Shown: in pieces, positions 23,501 through 34,666 of the stretch
How the letters are laid out: each line of letters begins with the position of its first letter
Position numbering within the stretch: the stretch's first letter is position 1
NCBI GenBank assembly: GCA_012934845.2
Contig: WNNJ02000861.1
Span: forward strand, 124,001-188,000
Reading direction: 5' to 3'
Length of the DNA: 64,000 nucleotides
Origin: Pomphorhynchus laevis
Lineage: Eukaryota > Acanthocephala > Palaeacanthocephala > Echinorhynchida > Pomphorhynchidae
The notes under the pieces: generated by a model
Databases searched by the model: none
Told to the model about the DNA's origin: nothing
Seen by the model: the letters and a program-made list of their open reading frames with translations, nothing else
Program-made: the position numbers and the translations under genes

Positions 23501-26500
23501 TTAAACAAATCAATTTTTATGAAAAATTGAAAAATATGATTAGTTCTTATTTTAAATAAGTATTTTTATGCTCTGGATAGGAAATAGGGGATTTAATAAG
23601 AAAATCAGGGCAAGAATACGGTGCTACAACCGGTCGCCCAAGGAGATGCGGATGGCTAGATTTGGTAGCGATGAAATATTCTGCTACAATTAATGGATTT
23701 ACAAGGTAAAATTGATTTTCCCCTTGTGCACTGTGTAATTTTATAATATATTTAGACTTGCTTTAATGAAAATGGATGTGCTAGCTGGATTTGAGCATAT
23801 ATTTGTTGCTGTAAAGTATCGAAATAAACTTACTGGAAAGGAAAGTGATCAATTTCCAAGTAAATAATGCTTTGATGTCTTAACTTTCTAAATTTATTTT
23901 TCTAATTTAGTTTTGATTACTTTTAATTTATCACTAATCAATAGATAGAACCTCAGGATATTATTTTTTAAGAACATTATTGGATGTTTTTCATGAGGGC
24001 ATCTCGTTTGTGTGTATTTGCTCTTTTAATATCAAACTCCTATTATCAGGATGACAATTTCGTTATTAAGAGAAAAATTTGTCAGCTGTTATTAAGAGAA
24101 ATATTTGATTACATTTGCTCTTCATTTGAATCAGAAATTCTGTACATTTTGATAAGAATGAGCTTGGCTGAGAATTTATTAAATTGTTATAAATTAAAAT
24201 ATTTCTTTATTTAAATTACTGTCCATAATATCAAGCAATTTATGTATGAAACGCTTGTTTAAAATATAATTGATCATCTGTTCAAATGTAGTTGTTAACT
24301 TTTATATTCAATGTTTAAAAGACGTTTGTTTAAGGTTCTTTTAAGAGAAAAATATAAAAATGCACATTGTTTCAGCTATATTTGTTGACTTTTTCATTTT
24401 ACAAATAGAATTGCTCATTTGTAGAATTTATAAATTGCTAAATTTAGAGAATTACTCATTTGTACAGCTGTATCATTTGACTTTTTAAGTTTAAATTTTA
24501 CATAACCTTTTTAAACAGAGTAAAATAAAATTGATCATCTCTGTAGTTTTCGAGCATTTAGCTTAAGGTTTACATAAACGTTTGTTTTACGTTCTGTTAA
24601 CAGTGGAATATAAAATTGCTCGTTTGTTTACCTGTAGTTGTTGGATTTTTTATTCAAAGTGTAAAAAGCATTTATTTTTACGTTCTTTATCAGGAGAATT
24701 GATAATTGCTCACATTTCAGGTGTTATTTTAAAGTTTAATTCAAAATTTACATAATCAATTATTTTTGCATTCATTTACATTATCATTTGCTCATCTATT
24801 TATGAATGTTGTGAATTCTAGTTTGATTTCAAAGTTTACAATAATTTTTTATTTTAATGTTTTACATTTAAAGAATTGTTTTTTACAATTCTTATAAAAT
24901 TTTTATTTAAATTTTTAATTTTAATACCGGGAATAGCTGGTTGTTTTCTGTTGTTTAATTATGTATTTTAAATAAAAAGTTTTGATTTTATTTAAATTGT
25001 CCTATTTTAACACAACCAGTAATTAAGAAAATGTTTTTAAGTTTGATAAAACTTAAATTATTTGATATAACGGTAATTCTCCAAAACGACGTTTCCCGGC
25101 TATAAAACAACAACAAAATACAAAACAGTAACATACCCTCATCAAAATATTAGATATCATTAATCCTAAATTATAGTTTATTTATTCTTCGAAAAGCAAA
25201 TCTTTAATTTTTTATCAATTCAATATTTAGGTACACTGGTTGAACTAGAGCTTAATGTAGAACCTGTATACGAGAAATTACAAGGATGGGGTTGCATTGA
25301 CAACTTATCAAGCTTTAGTGAACTTCCATCGACTGCTCAAAAATTTGTACAATTCATCAGTTCTTACCTGAAAGTACCAAGTAGGCGTTTGATTCGGTTT
25401 TTATAAAACATTTGATTTCTATTGAATATTGAGTTATTTGAGTTAATTTGAGTTATTTATTCTCGTATATCATTAGGATTTACTTTTAAGTTTTAATAAT
25501 TAGTCAAATTTTATATTTTAATTTCAAGTATTGTGAATCATTAATTCTGATTTTGAAATAGAAACTTGAGAGATGAAAAACTACATAAGTTTTTACATAT
25601 TTTGAAAAATAAATTTGAGAGATGAAAAACTACAACAGTTATTTAAGTTTGTTTAAAAACAAACTGAACTCAGCAATAAAAGTAACGATCGTAGGAGATG
25701 TTAACGATCATATTAAAGATGTTAAAGAAAGATTAGCGTAGATTAGAAGCAAATAATTCAAATCATTATCTACATAATTGTTGTTTTAAAATAAAAGTTT
25801 ATATGTCCCTACATTAGCAGCTAACTTTACTTTTCTTTGCAAAATAGTTGTTCAATTCTGCTTATTATTTATTAAGTTTAAGTTTGTATAAGACGGTTAA
25901 ATTAAACCTTTATGCTTTGTATAAGCAGCTTGATTAATTCATTTTGTTTCTACACAATATATAACGATATAATATTATAATTTATATATTGCGAATAATA
26001 ATATTATAAAAAATATTTTTTTTTAATTATAATTATAATTTTATTGTTAAAAATTGCATATGAATTGCCTTTATTTAGAAAACATAAGTCAGTTTATTCT
26101 TTCTAGAAAATCGTTTTAACACTCCAACAGTGAAATCCTTGCCTTATCAAATTGGTAGAAATCTTCGTTATAAACATTTTAATCATAAAGAAACAGTGAA
26201 TTGTCTTAATACCTCCTTAATCGATGCAAGTTTCTTAGAAATCCTGGACTGCATTCTTGTTGCTTGTCCCCCTTACCTAAATCCAATTTACATTACTCTC
26301 GAAACAAGCTACAGCGTAAGCTAATAATCCTGGTTTAGCGACAAAGATATCAGCTAAATCGTCGGTTCGATCAATATATATATATATATATTACGCGTTT
26401 TATACTTTTACAGCTTTTCATTGTTCGATGTTTTTTCAAAATTTCGCTAATCGATATTATAAAAGGAAAATGATACAAAATTTCGCTAATCGATATTATA

Positions 26501-28215
26501 AAAGGAAAAGGATATACAGTTATGAAGAATGATTCCTTCTAGACGCTGCATATCAAAAGCAATGAGATCATATTAGTCAAATTTTTTTTTAATTTTTGTA
26601 CACAATTTGCCTTCTCATTTGTGGAACAAATGTCAAATGTTAAGCTCTGCTCTTTACTGCAGCAGCCAGCCTAGTGGATGTAGCGTTGAACACGTGATAC
26701 GAACCTCCTGAGTTCGAATCCGATCAGCACCAGTGTACGGAGTAAGCAGATAATAATGATCGAAACGTGAAATGTATGTTGTGAGCTAATGATATCCATC
26801 TAGGCTGATTAGTAGCGTCCTGCTGTATCAAAAATAGAAACAATACATGTGAGGATAATACTATTCTACACAAAGAATAATTATAATAATTATCTCCTCT
26901 TTCTGTACGATTTATTGACATGACATTATCAATGGAGATTTATGATAATAACTCGCCGAAATGTTTCACCACTGATTTATCGTTATGCGAGATATATCCG
27001 TGTTTATCTTTGACAAGTATTCATTCCAATATCTTTCACATTCTCGAATATGTTCAGGAGTGTGAACTCTTGAATTATATTCACTCCGCTTATGGAGTGA
27101 ATATAGCTTGTTTGGATATGAAATTTCATCTAATTTCAGTTATAAAAACTAACTAGAGAAACACTCAAGAAATAAAGCGTTGACCAGGAGAATTTATATC
27201 CATGAGTATCACAAAAATACTGCTCAATTTGTGTTTCTATACATATCAATAGACCTAAGTGAACTTGCAGATTTTGTGTCAAAAATTTGTCTCCTTGGTG
27301 CACGTGTCCTATTAACATTTATCAAAATATAAATATATATAACAAATATGTCAAATATAATGAACTTTATCTACGTCATCTTTTGTTTAGAAAAAATTTC
27401 AATATATTTTTAATCGGCAGATAATTGTTGGTCAAAAATAAATGAATCCAACACATTTTACTTTATTTTCAAACTTGTTCATTATTTAAGTCTGATTGAA
27501 TAATGAAGTAATGATATCCCTCTTTTTTATCATTGATTTCTTTTTCATTTTGTAGAATTTCATCACTTTTCAATTCTGTTATTGTTCAGCTCAATCTTAG
27601 GCATCATACTGACTCTGCAATATATTGTTGTTCACATCATTTTCATTTGAACATTTATACAACTCCATAACTATCGACGTCAAAGCTTGCTTTGACGTCG
27701 ATAGTTAAAAATTTGATAAAATGTTTTTATTTTGTTGAATCGCGATACAGACCTCTTGAGTTCGAATCCGATCACCACAAGTGTACGGAGTAAGCGGATA
27801 ATAAGGATCGAAACGTGAAATGTAGGTATGAGTTTGGAGCTAATGATACTCACCTAGGATGATTAGTAGCGTCCTGATGTATCAAGAATAGTAACAATAC
27901 CTGTAAGGATAATATCGTGCCACAATAGAAGAATTTCAGCTTACAGATGCAATCACATATGCAAGTTAAATTAGAACATTCATTGCTCGATGCCCTTAGA
28001 TAAAAAGCAAATCTTTGCGAATATGATGATTAGTAATAGAATTAAAGATTGTGTAAAGCAGGTTTCATTATAACGAACTACGTAATTATTAATGCACATT
28101 TTTCTTCTAAACAACTTTTATCGCTTATTTTTGATTTTTAGTCGAATGGATTGGATATGGACCAGCAAGGAATCAAATGTGTTTTGTGCAGTCTTCAGTA
28201 AACAATAAATCTTAA
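14398..28215 (+). CDS. Adenylosuccinate synthetase, 13 exons, complete
   Basis: This enzyme joins IMP and aspartate using GTP, the first committed step from IMP to AMP. Exons: 14398-14532, 14586-14688, 15242-15355, 16056-16110, 16316-16361, 18729-18793, 18839-18914, 20343-20469, 20773-20927, 23581-23705, 23756-23859, 25231-25380, 28142-28215. All introns are GT-AG, all phases agree, and the total is 1329 nt (442 residues plus stop), the normal family length. Motifs in order: [11 protein letters not shown] (residues 19-29, catalytic Asp24), NAGHT (catalytic His52), [65 protein letters not shown] and WIGYGP near the end. Residue 48 is Cys where Asn is usual. Exon 3 uses a donor at 15356 because the nearer GT would put the next exon out of frame. 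No other start was found upstream. Confidence 0.93.
14689..15241 (+). other. Intron 2 of adenylosuccinate synthetase
   Basis: 553 nt, GTATAG to TTTAG. AT-rich, no repeat or open frame recognised. Confidence 0.75.
15356..16055 (+). other. Intron 3 of adenylosuccinate synthetase
   Basis: 700 nt with a weak donor (GTTGGT). Nothing recognised inside. The minus-strand 75-codon frame at 15529-15756 has no support. Confidence 0.65.
16362..18728 (+). other. Intron 5 of adenylosuccinate synthetase, repeat-bearing
   Basis: 2.37 kb. 18170-18560 contains diverged, inverted copies of the repeat seen at 35700-35950 and 44690-44870 (AATTGATCATATTAAAACTG, TTTAAATTCAAAGTTTACA). 17760-18110 is less AT-rich but unassigned. 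Open frames at 17042-17239 and 17289-17489 have no support. Confidence 0.6.
18915..20342 (+). other. Intron 7 of adenylosuccinate synthetase
   Basis: 1.43 kb, very AT-rich. 19550-19860 is low-complexity TATTA/AATAT sequence. No gene or known element seen. Confidence 0.65.
20470..20772 (+). other. Intron 8 of adenylosuccinate synthetase
   Basis: 303 nt, GTATGA to TTTAG, nothing recognised. Confidence 0.75.
20928..23580 (+). other. Intron 9 of adenylosuccinate synthetase, with three Naiad-end fragments and a duplicated exon edge
   Basis: 2.65 kb. Fragments of the Naiad 3' region plus its AT-rich tail lie at about 21003-21190, 21790-22000 and 22755-22960 (TCCTTATTCTGATACATCGT-type starts). The block 20917-21190, which includes the last bases of exon 9 and its donor, is repeated at 22680-22960. 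Tail phrases ACGCAGACTCAGTTATCTGA recur at about 22140 and 22330. Confidence 0.65.
23860..25230 (+). other. Intron 11 of adenylosuccinate synthetase
   Basis: 1.37 kb. 24240-24880 is made of roughly 115-bp degenerate tandem units (AAATTGCTCATTTGTA.., ACGTTCTTT..) related to the inverted repeat in intron 5. A 76-codon frame at 23984-24214 has no family resemblance. Confidence 0.6.
26668..26880 (+). mobile_element. tRNA-derived SINE, copy 1
   Basis: A pol III box B (GTTCGAATCC, 26712-26721) lies about 30 bases after a box A-like TAGTGGATGTAGCG, so the head is tRNA-like. A family-specific body follows (GTGTACGGAGTAAGCAGATA, AGTAGCGTCCTGCTGTATCA). Two other copies share the body, which supports a mobile family rather than a tRNA pseudogene. 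Confidence 0.65.
27076..27105. repeat. 12-bp inverted repeat (hairpin)
   Basis: TATATTCACTCC and GGAGTGAATATA around a 6-base loop; a perfect match. Confidence 0.7.
27570..27690 (+). repeat. Repeat block also present, inverted, at 55500-55630
   Basis: CTGTTATTGTTCAGCTCAATCTTAGGCATC and the following ATATTGTTGTTCACA match the reverse complement of 55545-55625. In the 55-kb copy this block is followed almost at once by the block found here at 28230-28440, without the SINE and final exon in between. Confidence 0.6.
27669..27706. repeat. Perfect 18-bp inverted repeat (hairpin)
   Basis: Arm AACTATCGACGTCAAAGC, 2-base loop TT, then its exact complement. It is much richer in G and C than the surroundings. 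Confidence 0.75.
27739..27960 (+). mobile_element. tRNA-derived SINE, copy 2 (5' truncated)
   Basis: Same box B (TTCGAATCCG at 27761) and body as copy 1, extending further at the 3' end (CAGAAGAATTTCAGCTTACAGATGC-like). The tRNA-like head is partly lost. Confidence 0.6.
28142..28215 (+). CDS. Adenylosuccinate synthetase exon 13 and stop
   Basis: Acceptor TTTTTAG, then the conserved WIGYGP and a 15-residue divergent tail, TAA at 28213-28215. An AATAAA hexamer overlaps the stop region (28204-28209) and another lies near 28260; the second is the more plausible poly(A) signal. Confidence 0.88.
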
Positions 28216-28445
28216 TTATAGAATATTGTACTATAAATGACTGTTTTTATTTTGTTTTTCAATAAATAATTTTAATTTAGAATTGAATCATGAAGCTAAA
28301 ATATCATTATCAAAAGCAGATGAGGCAAATGAAACCAGTTATCAGGAAGATAGCCGTTTTACCTTATTTCGATTGATTTGTAGGTGGCATTCTGCTATGC
28401 TGTGCAAAGAGAATGTAAATGTGTGAAATTCGTATCCATAAAAAC
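28216..28445 (+). repeat. Block shared (inverted) with 55310-55500; possible exon relic
   Basis: After an acceptor-like TTTAATTTAG the sequence reads NHEAKISLSKADEAN.. and then loses resemblance. The 55-kb counterpart on the minus strand reads openly to YRAKRMTTVHFKC and a stop. It may be the fossil last exon of a small gene. Function unknown. Confidence 0.4.
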
Positions 28446-28469
28446 TCTATATCATAGTTAAGATCTCAT

Positions 28470-29235
28470 GCATAATCAACATCCTTGTTAAATAAAAAAA
28501 AATTATCATATTAAATTTAATATTTAAACATGTTAGCCTTTGATAATAAGTAGCCAGAACTTAAATATTGGTTGAACAACTTTTTAAAAATTGTCCAATC
28601 TGCTTATTGATTTTAGCCTTACCATGCGGCTTAAAACAAGTATTCAATGTAGTTTTTAAATTCAGATGTTTATCGCCTGCGAAGAAACTAGATCTACATT
28701 GCTTACGATGTGATAAAAATAGTATAGGTACTTGTAATTTGCGATCGCTGAATACAAAATGAACTTTATACGAAGTTTATCAGCATACATCTTCTTACTA
28801 ATCAAATTAAACTTAAGGAAAATTAATGCATCTTCCCATGTAATTAAATGAAACATTAGTCAAATTTATTCTGAACCGCTTTAAGAATGAACCACATAGA
28901 AATCATTTTAAAATTAAAAACAGTATGCGATCACGTATATCTCGAAATTAGTGCAGTTTATCAATTTCAATAAACTTATTGATTATCAAGTACTGAAAAA
29001 TAAATTTATTTAAAAAGAAGAGGCAAAAATTGGAAATAAGTTAATTCGAAAAGCATCAATGAAAAAATGTAGATGTAAGGTGTATTATATATTTTGAGAT
29101 AATTTCAAATTACATTTTTTTGTAACAAATGAAATTATCACAATATCAGCAGCTTAACAACATTTCACCTTTTGGTAATTTATTTTAACTGACGATGATT
29201 TGACTTGTTTACTGCCAGTATATTTTGTATAATTC
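28470..29235 (+). repeat. Interspersed repeats (parts shared with 13020-13700 and, inverted, 56940-57200)
   Basis: 28470-28690 is the reverse complement of a block at 56940-57195. 28690-29235 matches 13030-13690 closely (ATTTGCGATCGCTGAATAC, TTCTTACTAATCAAATT). No coding capacity. Confidence 0.6.
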
Positions 29236-29309
29236 GACGATCTGAACATATTTCATTACTGATAAATGTTCTTCACTTCTGCAACCTAGAGAAGTCCTCC
29301 CAGGTGTAG

Positions 29310-29990
29310 TCAGAAAAACGTTATTTGAAGCCTGAAAAAATAGAAAAACATAACGTTTAGGTTTACCAGGCGTGTCTCGCATCCGATCCTGTCATCGAAG
29401 CTTACTAAATACAAGGTAGTGATAGATGGACAGTTCAGCCTCTCTATTCAAACGAGTGTCCAGAAAATAACGTCGCGGATAAAATGAAACGATTATAAAA
29501 TCGGTAATTGATCTTAGACTGAGAGAATCTTGATGCTATGTGGATCTAATGTATCTCCTTATATTCAAACATGGTAATGGTTATGCACAAATTGTTACGA
29601 GATCAAAAGTGCAATAATAATTTACACAACTCGAATTCAGATAGGAGAGTCCGTTCCTCCACTAACTCTCCAATGCTCATGCTACCAACATGAACATTGG
29701 AGTCACCCAATAAAACGAGGAAATCTCCAACATGAGTACTATCAAGCAAAGACTGAAGGTCTATAACGAAGATTGCGTAATCCGAGATAATGTTGGGAGC
29801 ATACGCACACACAACAGTTATCATCTTTCCCCTTTTGATTTAAAGTATCAGAGATGCCATCATTTCGTTCACTGAGTTTAACCTCTATACTACGAACGAC
29901 AATCGGGTACTTGTGAGTGTCCCTACACCCGACTGCCGTCGCATTCCGTTTTTTAAGTGATAGATGCATTACTTTAGTGTTTCATAATAT
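29310..29990 (-). mobile_element. RTE-like LINE endonuclease relic (within duplication A)
   Basis: Minus strand. Open frame 29824-29603 reads ITVVCAYAPN, then LLGDSNVHVG, the conserved YAP and GD.N.HVG motifs of LINE endonucleases. It is interrupted and out of context. The identical relic is at 40436-40657. Confidence 0.6.
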
Positions 29991-30618
29991 CAGATGACTA
30001 TTATTGAGATACAGAAAAAATATTTTATTTCAGCAACACGAAAAAATCCAAAATGATTCGCTTTCAAACCAGCAAATGATTTCCTCTTAAAAACGTACAT
30101 ATTTAAATAAATATAAGTTTTCTATCGTCTATCAATTATGGTTAACAAGTGATTATGACGAAAACGTGTAAATCGTTTAAATGCAGGTATGTATAACTGC
30201 ACAAACTGGGAACTAGAATAATGTCGTGAGTCACACATTACGAGTGTAGATGTTATAGGAAAAAAATTTCTGTAGCCCAAAATTTTGAATTTCAAACTAA
30301 ATTGAATTGAAAACTTGAATACACTTGGCATGTAACGTACATGTAAGTATTTATATAAAAATGAAATCTTTATAGATGATATGTAAATATAATACCGAAA
30401 CTGATAATTTTCAATATAATATCGATACAAATCGGATGACGAGTACATTTAAGCATAATATATCAATTTAATACATGTTAGAATTTCCAAGACTATGTAG
30501 ACTAGACTATTAAAAATGCTACTGTATAATATCGATTTACAATATAATATCTCTGAAATTAGCTATAATGTATTATTTCGTAAATTATGAAGTACTTCGA
30601 TAGCATTTATCGATATTT

Positions 30619-31672
30619 AAAAAAAGGATTTATTTTAACGTGGCAAATGCGTGCCAGCGCACGCTTACATGACCACAAGAAAAAACAAGACTGTGAATTA
30701 GGTGTCGAGAAGGTGTGAATTAGGAACGTGGAGTAAGAAGGTATGACAGGAACGAAGCGATAGCGAGGTGGGGCGAGTATCGTCTAAGAAAGGAAGGTTG
30801 ATGAACGATGGGGAGCCGACAGCGATGAGACGAAAGGTAACGAGAAGAAGGCGAAGTTTAATGCGGATGTGGATGGTGGGCCAGGAGAGTTGGGCAAAAT
30901 ATGTGGATGTGTGGTCGAAGCGACGGAGACGAAAGATCACTCGAACGGCGGTGTTGATTATTCGTTGTAGGGGTAGGATGATGGACTTTGGAGAATTGGC
31001 GAAAAGGCTAAGGCAGTAATCGATTTTAGGAAAAAGAAGCGATGAAAGAAGAGACATACAAGAACGGAAGTCGATAAGGGGGCGGATACGGCGGATGTCA
31101 CGGAGAATTAAGTTAGATGAGCGGACCTTGTCACGGACGAAGGGTTTAAGGGAAAGGTGATCATCGAAATGGAAGCCTAAGAAAGTGAGATTGTGGACTA
31201 TGGGGATGATCGATGAGGCAAAATATACAGTGGGAGGAGATATGTTTGGTTTACGGGGGAGGATCCACATTATTTTGGACTTTTCGGGGTTTAGAACGAG
31301 ATGGAGATTGGAGAGACGTTTGTAGATAGAAGAAAGACAGTTGGAGGCAGAAATGCCGGTATCGTTTATGCGATGTGCGGGTGCATGAGCATAGATTAGA
31401 ATGTCATCGGCATATTGCATGACCTTAAAGGAGTAAGGTTTGATAAACGGAGATAGATCGCCAAGCAGAAGAGAGAAAAGCAGGGGACCTAGGACTGAAC
31501 CTTGTGGGACCCCGCAAAAAATAGGGATGGGAGGGGAATATGATGAATTAGAACAGACGCGAAAGGGACACTCGGATAGATATGAGGCGAACCATGCTAC
31601 AGAGGAGGAAGAAAAGCCGTAATCATAACGAAGGCGAGAAAAGAGGACGGATTTTATCCTTGCGGAAATTTA
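30619..31672 (-). mobile_element. CR1-like LINE, 5'-truncated, RT C-terminal part
   Basis: Minus strand, one long open frame from about 31660 to 30698 (only the Met-initiated part is 240 codons). Motifs in order: RLRYDYGFSS, FASYLSE, GVPQGSVLGPLLFSLLLGDL (motif B), MQYADDILIY (motif C), then NPEKSKIMW and LGFHFDDHLSL. GVPQGSVLGP is typical of the CR1/L2 group. The 3' end has AAATAAATCC then a T-rich edge. The empty site in duplication copy B defines both edges. No clear target-site duplication; a 16-base phrase is repeated at the 5' junction (31655-31687). GC content is far above the surroundings. Confidence 0.8.
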
Positions 31673-33089
31673 TCCTTGTGGAAATGTGTTTGCTCCTTCT
31701 TGATGGGTTTTTGTAACAAGGTAAGTTGATCGTTAAATAAAATCTATGCTTAAAAATAGTATAGGTTCTTTTAATTTGCGGTTGGTGAATACAAATTGAA
31801 CTTTATACGAAGTTTATCAGCTTATATCTTCTTACTAATCAAATTAAAATTTAGGAAATTCATGCATCATCCCATGATGAATGAATCCCATTCGAAAAGC
31901 ATCTATGAAAAAATGTATGCGTTAGGTGTATTATATATTTTAAGATAATCTCAAATTACGGCCGTTTTTATGTAAAAAATGAAATTATCACAGCACTTGA
32001 ATGAACTCTTATTTCTTCAAGTCATTAGCAATTACGCTATTGTTCGTTATTAATGGACCATATCAGCAGCTTAACAACATTTCACCTTTTGGTAATTTAT
32101 GTTAAACGCATATATCAATTTATGTCTAAAACGCGTAGGTTAGTTCAAATTTGGAAGTTTAATGTGTATTAGAGTTGCAAAATACAGCCGTTTATATTTC
32201 ATTTCCTACACCTTTTGATTAAATTTTTTCAATTGTTTGCTAAAGAAATAATTATATTTTTTGTAAAACATCTAAAAAAAATTTTCTTCCGAAGATAGAA
32301 ATATTTTTATATTTTATATAAAGAATACTTTTTTAAAATATAAAATACTTTATATTTATTATAGAAGATAGAAATATTTTTATATTTTATATAAAGAATA
32401 CTTTTTTAAAATATAAAATACTTTATATTTATTATTTTTTTGATTTTCTTCGAAATCAAAATGAAATAACTTTAAATAATATTTCAATAAATTGAACCAA
32501 TTGCTAGATAACCGAAGATAAATATAATCAATGATGTTTATACATTAAACAAATGATAAAAAATCACACAATGATGATAATTACTTTTCGTATTTTTATT
32601 AAGCAAATAGTTAGTAGCTTTCAAATATTTGATAAAATTGTTAATCAGTTATAAATGGAATCATAAATTTATTTAAAATTTATAAAATAATGTATAAAAT
32701 ATAATTTATATGTTTTTAGCACATTTTATAATATCGAAAACACTATTTTTAAGACACCGGATCAAGCGTTATTTATCGGATTCGTAAATTTAAGTATTCT
32801 CGATTATTAATGAAAAAAATGTAATTACATTTATAAATACATGTTATGTTTTAATATATAATCATTATTACAAATAGAAAAAACTAATAAGAAAAGCTCT
32901 TAATTGAAGCTTATTAGCTATCATTTAGGTAAACATAGGTGGTTTGTTGAATGAATGGCATCTGATAAAAATGCAACAAATATCCGAGACGCCCTCTTTA
33001 ATAGATTTAAAGGTTTTAACTTGAAAATCAAATTTGCAGAGCAAGTAAAATTAATATAAAAAATCAGTTATAAAATTATTGCAAATTTA

Positions 33090-33615
33090 ATCGTCCTCTC
33101 ATCAAAAAGCAATCCCTCGACTCCTCACTACCATCTTCGTACCGTCCTTTTTAACTTCTCCCAACCCTCTCTAAACTCCTTGAGCGTCTCGTTCTTAAGC
33201 AAGTTAATACATATCTCTATTCCTCTAACTTATTTTCTCCCTTCCAAGCCGCTTTTTGCTCTAATTACTCCACCAAAATTGCCTGTCTTAAAGTTTATAA
33301 CGACTTACTCATATCGCGCGATCATAAATTATGTAGTGTCATAGTTTCTCTTGATCTATCGTCTGCTTTTGACATCGTCGATCACTCGATTCTTCTCCAT
33401 CGCCTTCGTTATGATTATGGCTTCTCTTTACCTACTGTATCATGGTTTTCTTCATATCTATCAAACCGTACATTTCGCGTATATTCTAACTCTTCTCTCT
33501 CATCCTTCGTCCATTCCGTCCGGTGTTCCACAAGGCTCCGTATTAGGCCCTATACTTTTCTCTCTTCTTTTTGGTGATTTGTCTTCGATTTCTCATAAAT
33601 TTAAATTTTCTCATA
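33090..33615 (+). mobile_element. CR1-like LINE RT fragment
   Basis: Plus strand. Translation shows SKLLERLVLKQVN, LKVYNDLLISRDHK, SLDLSSAFDIVDHSILLHRL (motif A), RYDYGFSLP, FSSYLSNRTF and, after a shift of frame, GVPQGSVLGPILFSLLFGDL (motif B). It is the same family as the minus copy at 30.6 kb. It starts exactly where duplication A ends, and is truncated before motif C. Confidence 0.75.
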
Positions 33616-33701
33616 AATTTGGTAAAAGGTTAAATTCTTTATTTTATTTTGTTACAGGTATGCATAAACTATATTATTTTATTGTTACCTTAAACGTTTA
33701 G

Positions 33702-33795
33702 CGCATTTGTATTTATTACTATCACGGCTGTTCTCATCACAATACTAATGATATGTACCTGTGTTATTTACGGCATAGTCTACACAAGTTTGTAG
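33702..33795 (+). CDS. Membrane-tail last exon, unit a
   Basis: After acceptor GTTTAG, phase-1 entry, residues AFVFITITAVLITILMICTC (about 20 hydrophobic residues) then VIYGIVYTSL and TAG. A GTATGCATAAAC donor-like sequence lies 45 bases upstream, following a second possible acceptor (TTTTGTTACAG). No complete upstream exon recognised. Function unknown; it looks like the C-terminal anchor of a small membrane protein. Confidence 0.5.
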
Positions 33796-33937
33796 CTGCA
33801 AATGTTGTTGTTTGAACAAATAAACGACTCGTTATTTTTAATACGGATTATATTTTAATGAAATATATTTTATAAAAATGGCCTTACTAAAACTTATGCA
33901 TACACTATTTTAATCTATTGTTACCTTAAACGTTTAG

Positions 33938-34031
33938 CGCATTTATTTTCATTATAATCACGGCAGTTCTCATCCCAATTATCCTTATATGCACATGCGT
34001 GACTTGCGGCATTTTTATCACAAGATTGTAG
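33938..34031 (+). CDS. Membrane-tail last exon, unit b
   Basis: Same frame and length as unit a: AFIFIIITAVLIPIILICTC, then VTCGIFITRL and TAG. The upstream phrase CTTACTAAAAC-TTATGC matches the exon edge at 58.53 kb, but the GT donor has become TT. An AATAAA lies downstream at about 34087. Confidence 0.5.
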
Positions 34032-34313
34032 ATGAACATATTGTTGCTTAAAAAGAAAATGAACGACTGAAGATTTGTAACTGAAAAAATAAAACTTTAT
34101 TCTTGAATATATTTACAACATCAACGACATTGATTTTCTGAACACATATTCTGCACACATTCAATTCAAATTCTAAACTCATACAAGCTCAAAAGTTCTG
34201 TGTTCCCATTAAATCCATTTTTAGCGAAGTTTGCACTTGGTAAAAGTTTAAATTCTTTATTTTATTTTGTTACAGTTAGCATAAACTATTTTATTGTTAC
34301 CTTAAACGTTTAG

Positions 34314-34407
34314 CGCGTTTGTATTCATTACTATCACAGCTGTTCTCATCCCAATACTAATGATATGCACCTGTGTTATTTACGACATAGTCTACACAAG
34401 TTTGTAG
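34314..34407 (+). CDS. Membrane-tail last exon, unit c
   Basis: AFVFITITAVLIPILMICTC, then VIYDIVYTSL and TAG. Many differences from unit b fall at third codon positions or swap hydrophobic residues, and the stop is at the same place. Confidence 0.5.
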
Positions 34408-34600
34408 CTGCAAATGTTGTTGTTTGAAAAAATGAATTACCTGTGTTATTTATTTTTAACTGAAATAAAACTTCAACGACATTGATCTTTTGAAATATCA
34501 TTTATATTTTGCGTTCAACACATTATACAGGCTAATGTACTGTACAATGACTAAGAGGAAATTGTCCATAATAGACGAATCATAAAGATAATTCATACGT

Positions 34601-34666
34601 TTCACGGCTGCTCTCCTCCCAATACTAATGATTGTGATTTACGGAATAGTCTGCACAAGTTTGTAG
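34601..34666 (+). pseudogene. Membrane-tail exon, unit d (shortened)
   Basis: Reads FTAALLPILMIVIYGIVCTS L and TAG in the same frame, with the acceptor and first codons missing and a few codons deleted in frame. Probably not used. Confidence 0.45.

Larger units (their letters stand above)
25381..28141 (+). other. Intron 12 of adenylosuccinate synthetase, with SINEs and hairpins
   Basis: 2.76 kb. Contains two tRNA-derived SINE copies, a (TA)n run near 26377 and two near-perfect hairpins, which are listed separately. The frame at 26130-26324 lacks any support as an exon. Confidence 0.7.
29238..33064. repeat. Segmental duplication, copy A
   Basis: Matches 40074-43026. 29314-30060 is almost base-identical to 40147-40900 and 32040-33000 is almost identical to 41810-42960. 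Copy A additionally holds a CR1-like LINE (30619-31672) and lacks about 200 bp present in B (about 41855-42065). Both copies contain the same internal tandem duplication of about 75 bp (32290-32440 here). Confidence 0.8.

Noticed and set aside
26130-26324. 64-codon frame as an extra adenylosuccinate synthetase exon
   Set aside because: The family has no room for it: exons 12 and 13 join in phase and align with the conserved C-terminus without it.
26712-26721. tRNA gene
   Set aside because: Only box B and a weak box A; no cloverleaf, and the sequence continues into a repeated SINE body.
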